A stretch of DNA of 64,000 nucleotides. It comes from Heracleum sosnowskyi. Lineage: Eukaryota; Streptophyta; Magnoliopsida; Apiales; Apiaceae. Shown piece by piece: positions 30,067-41,801 of the stretch. Position 1 is the first letter of the stretch. Each line of letters begins with the position of its first letter. The position numbers were made by a program, and so were the translations under genes. The notes beneath the pieces are model-generated. The model was not told the origin of the DNA. It saw only the letters and a program-made list of their open reading frames with translations, and did not search any database. The DNA lies in NCBI GenBank assembly GCA_030848705.1, contig CM061244.1:50509190-50573189 (forward strand), given 5' to 3'.

Positions 30067-32219
30067 ATATTATTTGGAGTCCGGATTGCCAAAGAGCTTT
30101 TGATTCAATCAAGGAATATCTGGCAGCACCACCAATCCTGACCAAGCCCGAACCTGGGGAACCCCAAAGTCTCTACCTATCTGCAGAAACCCTGGCTGTC
30201 GGGGCGGCCCTTATTCGGGATCATGAAGGCCAACAAAAACTAGTTTATTATGTAAGCCAAGTGCTGAAAGATGCTGAAACACGTTATCCGAACCTGGAAA
30301 AGTTTGCTTTTGCTCTGGTAACCGCTTCGCGAAATCTAAGACATTATTTCCAAGGGAGGGAAATCAAAGTAATTACCGATCAACCACTCCGGAAAATCAT
30401 TCATAAACCAGATGTCTCGGGGAGATTAGTTAATTGGGCTGTGGAGCTAAGCCAATTCTCTCTCACTTTTGTGCCAAGAACTTCCATAAAGACCCAGGCT
30501 CTAGCGGATTTCATTGTAGAATGTTCCTTCCCAGAAACAACCCCCTCTATTATGCTTACTGAACTCGGAGAAGACAACAATCTTGATCCAGAGGCTTGGA
30601 TCCTAAATGTTGATGGTTCCTCAACAAACGAGAGATCTGGAGCTGGTCTTATTTTGAAGAGCCCGGATGGTTTCCTGATCAAACAAGCCATTGCCTTTAA
30701 TTTTTCAGCAATAAACAATCAAGCTGAATACGAAGCCCTCTTAGCAGGACTCTGCCTCGCCAGGACTCTCAGAATAAAAAAACTCACTATTTTTAGTGAT
30801 TCACATATTGTTGTAAAGTAGACAAGTGGAGAATACATTGCCAAAGATCCAACCTTAGCCCGGTACCAGGCACTAGTCCAGAGTCACCTGGCCCAGATTG
30901 CCAATGTCGATAGAGTACAGGTGAACAGAGAGGATAATAATCAGGCTGACATCCTTTCCAAATTATTCCAGAATTCGGCAGAGTTAGATAGCTCGGTTTA
31001 TTTCGAAGAATTGGAGAAACCAATTGTGGAGCAAGAAGAAATCATGGAGATTGACAACCAACCAAATTGGATGACTCCCATAGTCCTATATCTGGATAAA
31101 GGGGAACTTCCCTCTGATAAGAGTCAAGCTCAAAGGTTAAAGGCCAAATCTGCTAAGTTCTTTCTAGAAGAAGGTTTACTTGATCGTCGAACTTACTCTT
31201 CTCCTATTTTAAAGTGCATTAGTCCGGTCGAGGCACAATACTGTTTGCAAGAGGTACATGAAGGGATTTGCGGAGATCATCTATCTGCAAAGGCCCTGGC
31301 TCACAAGATTATAAGGCAGGGTTACTACTGGCCTACAATTCATAATGATGCAGTTGAGTTTGTGAAAAAATGCAAGAATTGCCAACTTTTCAGCAATGTC
31401 CCAAGACAGAGTCCAGTCTTACCCTCCTCAGTCCTGTCTCCTATACCATTTGCTATTTGGGGTATTGATATCATGGGTCCCAATGAGAACAATCAACCAA
31501 CAGGACTGCATCAAGTTCATGGACAACATTCTAATGAGGTTTGGGCTACCAATGGTTCTGGTTTCTGACAACGGGCCACAATTTGTGGGGTCCGAATTCG
31601 AAGGCTATTGAAAGAAAGAGGAATCAAGCACAAAAAGTCATTTGTTGCCTACCCTAGAGGAAACGGTCAAGTCGAGGTCACAAACCGTATCTTGCTTAGG
31701 GGAATTGAGAAACGGCTACATGAAAGCAAGAATAAGTGGCCCGAGGAGCTACCTAATGTATTATGGGCATACAGGACTAGTCCCCGGACTAGCACTGGTG
31801 AAACCCCATTCAAGCTGGCTTATGGTACGGAAGCCTTGTTACCCATTGAAGTTGGAAATCCTTTGCACAGGGCCATCAATTTTGAAGAGATTGCAAACGA
31901 ATAAGGGCTACAGACTAATTTAGTCCTAATTGATGAAGTAAGGGACCAAGCTGTTGAGAGAATGGAAAAATACAAAGAGAAAACTCGAGAGTACTTCGGG
32001 AAAAAATCCCGGGTCAAGAACTTTCAAGTTGGAGACCTGGTTCTTAGAGATACAGAGGCTTTAGACCCAACTAATACTGGAAAACTTATGCCAAAGTGGG
32101 AAGCGCCCTACAAAATAATTGAGGTACTCCGACCTGGAACTTATAAGCTTGCCCACATGGATGGTTCTGAGGTTTCCAACACTTGGCATGGACTCAGGCT
32201 CAGGAAATTCCACCAGTAG
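30067..32219 (+). pseudogene. Element G pol, 3' part: RNase H, second RNase H, integrase
   Basis: RT-linked RNase H (ETLAVGAALIRE, YYVSQVLKDAETRYP), then a second, archaeal-type RNase H (LNVDGSSTNERSGAGLIL, NNQAEYEALLAGL), which marks the Tat lineage. The integrase zinc segment has HEGICGDH and CKNCQ (about 31258-31385). Lesions: TAG at 30819-30821; an internal deletion plus frame change in the integrase core near 31480-31500, removing the region after GIDIMGP; another frame change near 31608 after SDNGPQFVG; TAA at 31902-31904. The C-terminal part (LPNVLWAYRTSPR, then KYKEKTREYFGKKSRVKNFQVGDLVL) ends at 32219. The copy is long dead. Confidence 0.88.
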
Positions 32220-32364
32220 AAGAATTTGAAGCCCGGACAGGGAATAAGGATCACTATGTATGGAAAATAGAAGATTTGTACTTATGATCTTTTTATGAAT
32301 AAAATCCGGGCATGTTGTTATTTCCTATAGAAGTATGCTTTACATTTTCTGTGTTTTTCAAATT
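32220..32364 (+). other. Short 3' region of element G before the repeats
   Basis: No ORF; leads from the pol stop into the tandem repeats. Confidence 0.5.
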
Positions 32365-33460
32365 TTGTAATAGCCCTGGCTCAGAGCAATAAGCATAACA
32401 TATAGCCAGGGCCCCCAACAATATGCAACAAAATAACCCTGGCTCGGAGCCATAGGCATATAATGCAGCCAGGGTTCCCAGCTATATGTAATCAAATAAC
32501 CCTGGCTCGGAGCCATAGGCATATAATGAAGCCAGGGTTCCCAGCTATAAGCAATCAGTAACCCTGGCTTGGAGCCATAGGCATATGTTCCATCCAGGGT
32601 TCCCAGCAATATGCAACAAAGAAACTTAGAAATTTTTTCTAAGTTATTAAATCATAGGCCCGGCCCGGACTAAGCTATGAGACAGGGCCCCCAGCAATAA
32701 GCAATCGAATAACCCTGGCTCGGAGCCATAGACATATAATGTTGTCAGGGTTCCCAGCTATACACAATAAAAAACTTAGGAAAATTTCCTAAGGGCAATA
32801 CAATAGGCCCGACCCGGACTAAGCTATGAGGCCTGGCCCTCAGCAATAAGCAATCGAATAACCCTGGCTCGGAGCCATAGGCATATAATGTAGCCAGGGT
32901 TCCCAGCTATACGCAATCAAAAACTCAGGAAAATTTCCTAAGTACAATACAATAGGCCCGGCCCGGACTTAGCTATGAGGCCGGGCCCCCAACAATAAGC
33001 AATCGAATAACCCTGGCTCGGAGCCATAGGCATATAATGTAGCCAGGGTTCCCAGCTATACACAATCAAAAACTTAGGAAAATTTCCTAAGGGTAATACA
33101 ATAGGCCCGGCCCGGACTAAGCTATGAGGTCGGGCCCTCAGCAATAAGCAATCGGATAACCCTGGCTCGGAGCCATAGACATATAATGTAGCCAGGGTTC
33201 CCAGCTATACGCAATCAAAAACTCAAGAAAATTTCCTAAGTGCAATACAATAGGCCCGCCCCGAACTAAGCTATGAGGCCGGGCCCCCAACAATAAGCAA
33301 TTGAATAACCTTGGCTCGGAGCCATAGACATATAATGTAGCCAGGGTTTCGAGCTATACGCAATCAAAAACTCAGGAAAATTTCCTAAGTACAATATAAT
33401 AAGCCTGGCCCGGACTAAGCTATGAGGCCGGGCTCCTAGCAATATGCAATTTCTAAGCAC
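32365..33460 (+). repeat. Hairpin-rich tandem repeats in element G
   Basis: Two periods. From about 32365 to 32620 a unit of about 62 bases repeats. From about 32653 to 33450 a 149-base unit repeats about 5.5 times (TAGGCCC anchors at about 32654, 32802, 32951, 33100, 33248 and 33398). Each long unit holds three inverted repeats: AACCCTGGCT with AGCCAGGGTT, GGCCCGGCC with GGCCGGGCC, and CTTAGGAAA-A-TTTCCTAAG. Longer units appear to be the short unit plus an added block. Repeats in the 3' region of Tat elements are known seeds of satellite DNA. ORFs seen across this area are repeat artefacts. Confidence 0.88.
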
Positions 33461-33670
33461 ATACGCATAAATTGATGTTTGGAAAAAGTTAGCCACAAGG
33501 AAAGAAAAGGAAAATTGCTTTGCTAATATAAAAAGGGAGACTAAAGCCCGGGTTGTCCATACAACCCGGAAACACTTCTAATGTTAGAAAATATAAGTTA
33601 TAAAAATAGAGTCAATAGTTACATGGGTGTTAAACCCCAAAAAACAATCACAGTTGCTGAAAAATATAAT
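33461..33670. other. Spacer between repeats and the antisense gene of element G
   Basis: AT-rich with an imperfect GGGTTGT/ACAACCC inverted repeat near 33551-33568. Probably the 3' untranslated region of the antisense gene. Confidence 0.4.
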
Positions 33671-34629
33671 CTAGTTATCTCCGGGACGTGCATCTTGATC
33701 CGGGTCAGCTGAAGGAGGGAGAAAGCTTGGGCTTGGTCCTTCGAATGGTTCGGGCTCCCCTTTGCCCTCTTCAATGGCAACTTTAGCCGCAAGAAAGTGC
33801 TCTATGAAAGACTCCCAATTGGCCCCGGGATCAGTTTTGATGTGCCTCTCAGCCACAATCCAGCACCTCAAGACCTCTGGAGCACCTGCATCGGTAATCG
33901 CTTGGTCATAGTCTTGGGATTTTTTTATATTCAGCGATAATATCTTCCTTTGCATGTAACAGCTCCAGGTTCAAATCTTCATTTTCTTTCTTGAGCACCC
34001 CAGATTCTTTCTCAGATTCGGCTACCTTTAACTTTAGCCCGAACACTTCAGCATTGAGATCAGAGATTCGATGCTCACAAGTAACCTTCAATGAGGATAA
34101 CACATTTTCCAGGTTCTCAATACGAGAATCCTTCTCTTTCTTAGCTTCCTTCCAGGACTCGAACTCTTGGACAAAGATACTAGCAGCTCCACTAATCAAG
34201 GCCCCAAACTGCAATAATATATTAGAAGCCCCATTAATCAAGGCCCCGGACTGGAAGAACAAAATCAGGAAATTAAGAAGGCAGATAAAAGAAAAATAGC
34301 TTACATGGGCCCAGTGTCCGATAGCGCGCTGCATAAGAGAACTAACCCCGGCTTTCTCCATTTCATCCATCTCCTCGTTGGTTGGAATCTCGGCAGCCAT
34401 TTCAGCAAGTTTTTTGAGTGTAAAAGAGCCAACCATGGCTGACTGACCGTCCGGGCCCTTCCCATCCCCATCAACTACAAACTTATCGATAACAACTTTA
34501 GGTTTACTTGGAGGCTTTCGACCAGAATGCACCTTCCTTTTCTTTTCGGGCCTGGGATCAGGAATTTCTACATCATCAACATCAATAGCATCGAGTACTG
34601 GGATAGTCCGGTCAAGAACAGGAGTGGAA
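33671..34629 (-). pseudogene. Antisense gene of element G, 5'-truncated and frameshifted
   Basis: Read on the minus strand downstream of the gypsy pol. The N-terminal part is cut at the junction with fragment C1. Visible order: a basic KKRKVHSGRKPPSKPK stretch resembling a nuclear localisation signal; EIPTNEEMDEMEKAGVSSLM; a possible intron with donor CAT/GTAAGC at 34304 and two candidate acceptors (34251 and 34209), the exon start being duplicated as SGALING and FGALISG; a long coiled coil (about 33960-34160); then, after a one-base slip in an A7 run near 33930, a tail with EVLRCWIVAERHIKTDPG and GANWESFIEHFLAAK. Antisense ORFs at this place are known in Tat elements; the function is unknown. 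Truncation and frameshift make it a pseudogene. Confidence 0.65.
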
Positions 34630-36846
34630 GAAGTTGGTACTATCAAAATCCCCATGTTCAGTAAGGAGCATTATCCTATGTGGAAGAAGAAAATGCTTCT
34701 TTTTCTTCAAGTTGCTAATGTTAAATATCTGGGAGTGCTGAAGAATGGTCCTAAAATCCCTATGATTGTTGAGGGAGAGCAGATAGAGAATGATGTGGTT
34801 ACTAGAGCTGCTAGGATGTACCCCAAGGACTACACTCTTGATGAGAAAGAAGATTCTACACTGGATGCCTGTCTACAGTTGATACTGGTTGATTGTCTTG
34901 ATCCTATCATGCATAATCATGTCCTAAATTGTGCTACTGCCAAACACATTTGGGATACTATAGAGATAATCAATGAGGGGACAGAGGAAGTTAGAGAGAA
35001 TAAGCTGGAAATTCTCACCTCTTCTTATGAGCACTTCAGATCAAACCCTGGTGAAGGTATCTCTGAGGTTTTTGAGAGATACAATAAATTGATCAATGAT
35101 CTGAATCTCAATGGGAAGCACTATACTATCAAGGAAATTAATAAGAAGTTCCTTCTGACACTTCCAATTCATTTGGAGCACAGAATATCTGCTATTAGAG
35201 AAGCAAGAGATCTTGGAGAGATTTCTTTGGAAAGACTGTATGGTGTTCTGAAGACCTATGAGCTGGAGCAGATTCAACAGAATGAGTTATATGGAACTGG
35301 AAAGATAGTTGGTACTTCTACTGCATTGACAACAGTAGTCCCACATAAACTGGAAGTGAAGGTTGTTCAACCTTCCAGTTCTAACTTGGATGTTATTGAT
35401 GCTGAATTTGGTTTAACATCCATTGATCAATCTGGTGGTGACTACTACTCTTTGGAAGAACTTGATTAGCTGGAGGATGGTGATTTGGCCATGATAGTCA
35501 GGAAGTTTGGGAAGTTCATATTCAGAAGGAATCCCAATCTTAAGTTTAAGCCCAGGTTTCAGAGAGGTGGTTCCTCATCTTCAAATAGCACAAGGGGTGG
35601 CTATAAAACTGGAACTGTGGAAAGAAGCACAATCAGGTGCTACAATTGCAATGAGTTGGGTCACTTTGCTACAGAATGTAAAAAGCCAAAGCAAGTGAGA
35701 AGGAACTCATTCGATTCTAGCAAGAAGAATAAGATTGGGAAATCATATGTTGCTGAGGGAAAGACTTGGGATGATACTGATAGTGATGAAGAAGTAGGTG
35801 AAATTGGAAACCTTGCTTTAGTGGCTACTGAGGCAAGCACTTCATCAACATACATGTCAGAGGTAAAGTTTACTGATATTGAAATGATCTATAATCTTAG
35901 TACTACTGTTTCATGTGCACGTAGAGAAAATGATAGAATAATTCTTTTGAACACAGCCCTTGAAAAGGAGATAAAAGAATTAAAACTTGTGCATGTTAAT
36001 CAGGATGAACTAACTGAGAAAATAGCATTTCTTGAGAATAGGGTTAAATGTTATATTCAACTGGAAACTATTCTTAAGGGTCAGATCAGTGAACTTAAAG
36101 TCAAGGCTAATGCTTACTATAACTCTTGTAAGACTGCTAAAGAAATCATTAATAAACAAAGTATTGATCATACAACAGGAATAGGGTATGACTATAATGA
36201 GTCTATTGGTGAATTAAGCATAAATACCCCTAATAGAGTCAGTGCTGAAGAAAGGGGTATACCATATGTGCTTAAGGGTATTGAAACACCCTTCTTTAGG
36301 GAGTCCCAAGGAGAGACTCTGAATGAATACTCTATCATCATTAAAGAGGAGATACGTTTAGAGGATCTTGCTTCTGATCTTGATAAGTCCAACAAGTGTG
36401 TGTCCGACAAACCAGTCAAAGTTGTTTCAGCAACGATGACTAAGTCAGACATCCATAAAGTGGATCAAAACAACTGTAGAACCAACATGCCTGCTGTTAA
36501 TCTTTCTCATAAAACATGTGGTGTGGTAAATTTCATGTCTTGTGCTTTCAATGTTATGTATGCTTATTTTTATAGTAAGCATGTTTCTGATAATAAGACT
36601 GCTCCACGTCAACATGTAAATCATAAGAAGCATGCTAGATCCAAAACTGCTAGTCCTCCTAAAGTTAGAGTGGACACATTTATACCCAAGCCTAATCAGA
36701 AATTTGTTAAGGCTGGTTATAAGTGGAAATGCTCTTTCATTAAAGAGGTTGAAGTAGTTAAAATCAAGAGTGTTGTTTTGCCTGACAAAGGTCAATTCTT
36801 TAAGTATGCCGGACCCAACCAATCTTGGGTTCCGAAGAAGGTCTAA
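34630..36846 (+). pseudogene. gag: C1 Gag, first codons missing, one nonsense codon
   Basis: Copia-type Gag domain (HYPMWKKKMLLFLQ, NCATAKHIWDTIE), TAG at 35467-35469 where C2 has CAG, one CCHC knuckle CYNCNELGHFATEC from 35638, coiled-coil segments, and an ending QSWVPKKV with TAA at 36844-36846. The first seven or so codons found in C2 are replaced by G sequence at the junction. Confidence 0.85.
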
Positions 36847-36861
36847 TCAATTTGATAGTGC

Positions 36862-38597
36862 AGGGTATGAAATAGGTGAACCGGGTTATGTGGATTCTGG
36901 ACAGTGGATGTTCAAGGCATATGACCGGAGATAGAGCCCTGCTATCAAATGTGGTTGAGAAAACTGGCCCAGTGCTTACCTTTGGAGATAACAGCAAGGG
37001 TATAACTGAGGATATGGCCTGTTTGAAATCAAGAAATGTTATCAGTCAATAAGAACATCAATGTTACATTTGATGACACCTAACTCCCTAATATCCAAAC
37101 AGGAGATTCATCTGAGAAACTGAAGTTTGATAACTTGCCAGACTCAAAATCAGATGATGAAGCCCCACCTGAGAATGTTGCTGGTAATGACAATGATAAT
37201 GATGATAATAATCCTGGTGATGGTGGTGGAAACATTGGTAACAATGGAGATACCACCAATACTGGAGAAGAATCATCAAGGCAATCAAGCAACAACTCAC
37301 GGGGAGGAAATGAAGGATCAACTAGTCACTCACAACACCACAATGAATTTCAAGGCGAATAATCAAGATCAAATCTTCCAAGACAGACAGTATGGAATAA
37401 AGCTCATCCATTTGAGCTAATCATTGGTGATCCAGGTGTTGGAGTTAAAACTAGAAGTGCTACTCAGAATGAATGTCATTATTCAGGGTTTCTATCTGAG
37501 TTGGAGCCAAAGAAGACTGAGGAAGCACTGACTGATCCAGATTGGGTGATTGCTATGCAATATGAACTCAATCAATTTGAGCAACAGCAAGTCTGGAAGC
37601 TGGTACCCATACCAAAGAACAAGAAAGTAGTTGGTACAAGATGGGTATACAGAAACAAGCTAGATGAGGATGGCATTGTCACAAGGAACAAGGTAAGACT
37701 GGTTGTTCAAGGGTATTCACAAGCTGAAGGCATTGATTATGATGAAACCTATGCACCAGTGGCTAGACTTGAGGCCATCGGGATGTTCTTAGCATTTGCA
37801 GCTTACTCCGATTTTAAAGTCTATCAAATGGATGTTAAGAGTGCATTCTTGAATGGTGAGCTAGATGAAGAAGTGTTTGTGGAATAGCCCCCTGGCTTTG
37901 AAAATCAGGAGCTGCTGGACTTTGTGTACTTTCTCTTCAAGGCTATCTATGGTCTTAAACAAGCCCCAAGAAAATGGCATGACACACTCTCTGGTTTTCT
38001 TTTAGAAAATGGTTTTGTTAGAGGTATCATAGACAAAACTTTTTTTTCAAAGAAACACAAAAGTGATATGATATTAGTCCAAGTCTATGTGGATGACATC
38101 ATATTTGGGTCTACTAATGATAATCTCTGTAAGAGATTTGCTAAGCTAATGCAGAGTAAGTTTGAAACGAGTATGATGGGTGAGCTGAAGTTCTTTCTTG
38201 GATTACAAGTAAGTCAAAGGTCGAATGGTATATTTATTTGTCAATCCAAGTATCTCAAAAAACTCCTCAAGAAGTATCACATGGAGGATTCAGCATCAGA
38301 AAAGACTCCATCTTCAACAACGGTCAAACTTGGAGTTTATCAAGGTAGATGTTACAAGCTACAGAGGTATGATTGGCTCCTTACTCTATCTTACTGCTAG
38401 TAGACCAGATATTATGTATGACTACATGCTTGTGTGCAAGGTTCCAAGCGGACCCTAGAGATTTACATCTCGTTGCTGTTAAAAGAATCTTGAGATATCT
38501 TAAGGGTACACCTAATTTAGGTATCTGGTACCCTAAAGATTCAGGTTTTAATCTTGTTGGATATACAGATTCTGATTATGCAGGTAGTGTTGTTGAT
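36862..38597 (+). pseudogene. pol: C1 Pol remnant: protease start, RT; integrase deleted
   Basis: TGCAGGGT precedes pol as in A and B. The protease keeps LDSGCSRHMTG, then the sequence jumps after about 110 bases to the acidic linker (SDDEAPPENVAGNDNDN), so the rest of protease, the preintegrase segment and the whole integrase core are missing. RT follows (WVYRNKLDEDGIVTRNK, MDVKSAFLNG), with TAG at 37885-37887 in place of a Gln codon before PPGF, a YVDD motif near 38088, and frame damage at about 38335-38420. It breaks off in RNase H at 38597. Confidence 0.85.
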
Positions 38598-40446
38598 AAA
38601 AATCTCAAAAATGTCTACAACTCAAAAAGTTGGTACTGTCAAAATCCCCATGTTCAGCAAGAAGCATTATCCTATGTGGAAGAAGAAAATGCTTCTGTTT
38701 CTTCAAGTTGCTAATGTTAAATATCTGGGAGTGCTGAAGAATGGTCCTAAAATCCCTATGATTGTTGAGGGAGAGCAGATAGAGAATGATGTGGTTACTA
38801 GAGCTGCTAGGATGTACCCCAAGGACCCCCAAGGACTACACTCCTGATGAGAAAGAGGATTCTACACTGGATGCCTGTCTACAGTTGATACTGGTTGATT
38901 GTCTTGATCCTATCATGCATAATCATGTCCTAAATTGTGCTACTGCCAAACACATTTGGGATACTATAGAGATAATCAATGAGTGGACAGAGGAAGTTAG
39001 AGAGAATAAGATGGAAATTCTCACCTCTTCTTATGAGCACTTCAGATCAAACCCTGGTGAAGGTATCTCTGAGGTTTTTGAGAGATACAATAAATTGATC
39101 AATGATCTGAATCTCAGTGGGAAGCACTATACTATCAAGGAAATTAATAAGAAGTTCCTTCTGACACTTCCAATTCATTTTGAGCACATAATATCTGCTA
39201 TTAGAGAAGCAAAAGATCTTGGAGAGATTTCTTTGGAAAGACTGTATGGTGTTCTGAAGACCTATGAGCTGGAGCAGATTCAACAGAATGAGTTATATGG
39301 AACTGGAAAGATAGTTGGTACTTCTACTGCATTGACAACAGTAGTCCCACATAAACTGGAAGTGAAGGTTGTTCAACCTTCCAGTTCTAACTTGGATGTT
39401 ATTGATGCTGAATTTGGTTTAACATCCATTGATCAATCTGGTGGTGACTACTACTCTTTGGAAGAACTTGATCAGCTGGAGGATGGTGATTTGGCCATGA
39501 TAGTCAGGAAGTTTGGGAAGTTCAGATTCAAAAGGAATCCCAATCTTAAGTTTAAGCCCAGGTTTCAGAGAGGTGGTTCCTCATCTTCAAATAGCACAAG
39601 GGGTGGCTATAAAACTGGAACTGTGGAAAGAAGCACAATCAGGTGCTACAATTGCAATGAGTTGGGTCACTTTGCTACAGAATGTAAAAAGCCAAAGCAA
39701 GTGAGAAGGAACTCATTCGATTCTAGCAAGAAGAATAAGATTGGGAAATCATATGTTGCTGAGGGAAAGACTTGGGATGATACTGATAGTGATGAAGAAG
39801 TAGGTGAAATTGGAAACCTTGCTTTAGTGGCTACTGAGGCAAGCACTTCATCAACATACATGTCAGAGGTAAAGTTTACTGATATTGAAATGATCTATAA
39901 TCTTAGTACTACTGTTTCATGTGCACGTAGAGAAAATGATAGAATAATTCTTTTGAACACAGCCCTTGAAAAGGAGATAAAAGAATTAAAACTTGTGCAT
40001 GTTAATCAGGATGAACTAACTGAGAAAATAGCATTTCTTGAGAATAGGGTTAAATGTTATATTCAACTGGAAACCATTCTTAAGGGTCAGATCAGTGAAC
40101 TTAAAGTCAAGGCTAATGCTTACTATAACTCTTGTAAGACTGCTAAAGAAATCATCAATAGACAAAGTATTGATCATACAACAGGAATAGGGTATGACTA
40201 TAATGAGTCTATTGGTGAATTAAGCATAAATACCCCTAATAGAGTCAGTGCTGAAGAAAGGGGTATACCATATGTGCTTAAGGGTATTGAAACACCCTTC
40301 TTTAGGGAGTCCCAAGGAGAGCCTCTGAATGAATACTCTATCATCATTAAGGAGGAGATACGTTTAGAGGATCTTGCTTCTGATCTTGATAAGTCCAACA
40401 AGTGTGTGTCTGACAAACCAGTCAAAGTTTTTTCAGCAACGAAGAC

Positions 40447-40451
40447 TAAGT
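40447..40451. repeat. Target-site duplication TAAGT, left of element D
   Basis: Matched at 46353-46357. Fragment C1 keeps the uninterrupted site near 36441. Confidence 0.93.
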
Positions 40452-41801
40452 TGAAAATACACACCTAGAGGGGGGTGAATAGGTGTATATGGCTAACTAA
40501 TACCGATTTTAATATTTACCAGAAATGGCTTACTGATTACAAATTATGTAGACTTAACTGGCATGCTGACTGTTACCAATGCAGACACAAATGGCACGCT
40601 GATTGTAAATAAATGCAGTACGGTAAGTAAGGCATAAAAGTAAAGAACACAATAAACTTTTAGCCAGGTTCGACCCCTAATCCTATGGTCTACGTCCTGG
40701 TCCCTTACCAACCCGGTAAGAGAATATATTATTGATCAACGAAATAAACCAATTACAAGATACAATAATATACCACCCTTCTTCCCGGTTGCTGACAAAT
40801 GGCTTGCTGAACACCTGTTTCAGGACTTGCTCTCTAAGCTATACTTCCCAAGTACACTTCTATAGCAACGTTCACCAAACCCTTGTTCACTAGCCAATAT
40901 ATCCAGCAACTAATAGTTACAAATCGAACAATACAAATCAAGGATATGAATACAACTCAAAACCTATGAACTCTCTAAGATATAACACGTATATGATATA
41001 TTAAGAGCTCGAGAGAATTTGTTTGGATATAGCAAAGTAAAACTGAGTTGTGTGTGTTCTTGTTGTGCTTGAATCTCCTAAAACGAATTGAACACAAGAA
41101 CATGTTTATAAAGCCTCACAAGCAACATCCAAAAATCAATCCAATCAATTACCAACGGCTAGAATCTAATTCTAACGTTCAATTGGTTAGAGAGATTTCT
41201 TCAACGTTATTGTGACCGTTTGACAGAAGGTTTGGAGAAGATAGAGCGAATAAAAACTCATCCCTTCTGTTTGTATGTATATAAAACGTGTATAGGAGAT
41301 TTTGAAAGAGAGAATCTTTTAAAAACAATAAACTCCTATAATTTAGGAAAATAATATCAAAACAGATTTTGATAAAAGATTTGAGCTCTATAATATATTA
41401 TGTACGAATTATATCATAAAGAGCCCTCACAATATATTTCCTGAAATAAATCCATGAGTATCAAACTTGATCTTTATCTTTAGAAAATCCGGACAGTTGG
41501 AATTGGCTTGTTGTTTGCGTACTGACTGTGTACAACTGGCTTGCCAGACTGTCTCGGTGTAGCACCAAATGGCTTGCTGTTTAGATAAACTGGCATACAT
41601 ATCAGTAAGCTATTTTGCCCTGCAAAACCAAGTTAGTACATATGATAATGGCATGCTATTTTATATGCACTGATATTTCATATCAGTAAGCCATCTTTCC
41701 CTGCAACAACAAGTTAGGATAGAGCATATAGCTTGCTGCTTTACATCTATAAATACAAACATCTTTGCCACTATGTGATCATCAAAATTCATAGAGTTTC
41801 A
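40452..41801 (-). repeat. Element D 3' LTR (left copy)
   Basis: 1350 bp. On the minus strand a TATA-like TTTATAAA lies at about 41104-41112. Many copies of the element's own word GGCTTGCTGA and variants (GGCATGCTGA, GGCACGCTGA, GGCTTACTGA) occur near 40525-40610, 40800, 41500-41720. Confidence 0.93.

Larger units (their letters stand above)
30062..34629 (+). mobile_element. Element G, right part: RNase H, integrase, 3' repeats, antisense gene
   Basis: Resumes the gypsy pol at the GAAGG duplication and runs through the end of pol (32219), a tandem-repeat region and an antisense gene, until it is cut at about 34629 by fragment C1. The order pol, tandem-repeat 3' region, antisense gene is a Tat-lineage layout. 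The 3' LTR is missing from the window. Confidence 0.8.
34630..38597 (+). mobile_element. Fragment C1 of a Sirevirus-like copia element
   Basis: Starts abruptly inside gag (AAGTTGGTACT) next to G sequence and ends inside RNase H (near GSVVD), where the start of C2 follows directly. No LTR or primer site. It is nearly identical to the matching part of C2 and shares with it an integrase deletion and a stop in RT, so the two are copies of one defective element. Confidence 0.82.

Noticed and set aside
32653..33450. Regular repeats considered as a CRISPR array
   Set aside because: A plant retrotransposon context with 149-base units without unique spacers; it is a tandem repeat.
32358..33496. Minus-strand ORFs across 32.3-33.5 kb
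   Set aside because: They translate the tandem repeats, with the same peptide block recurring; not genes.
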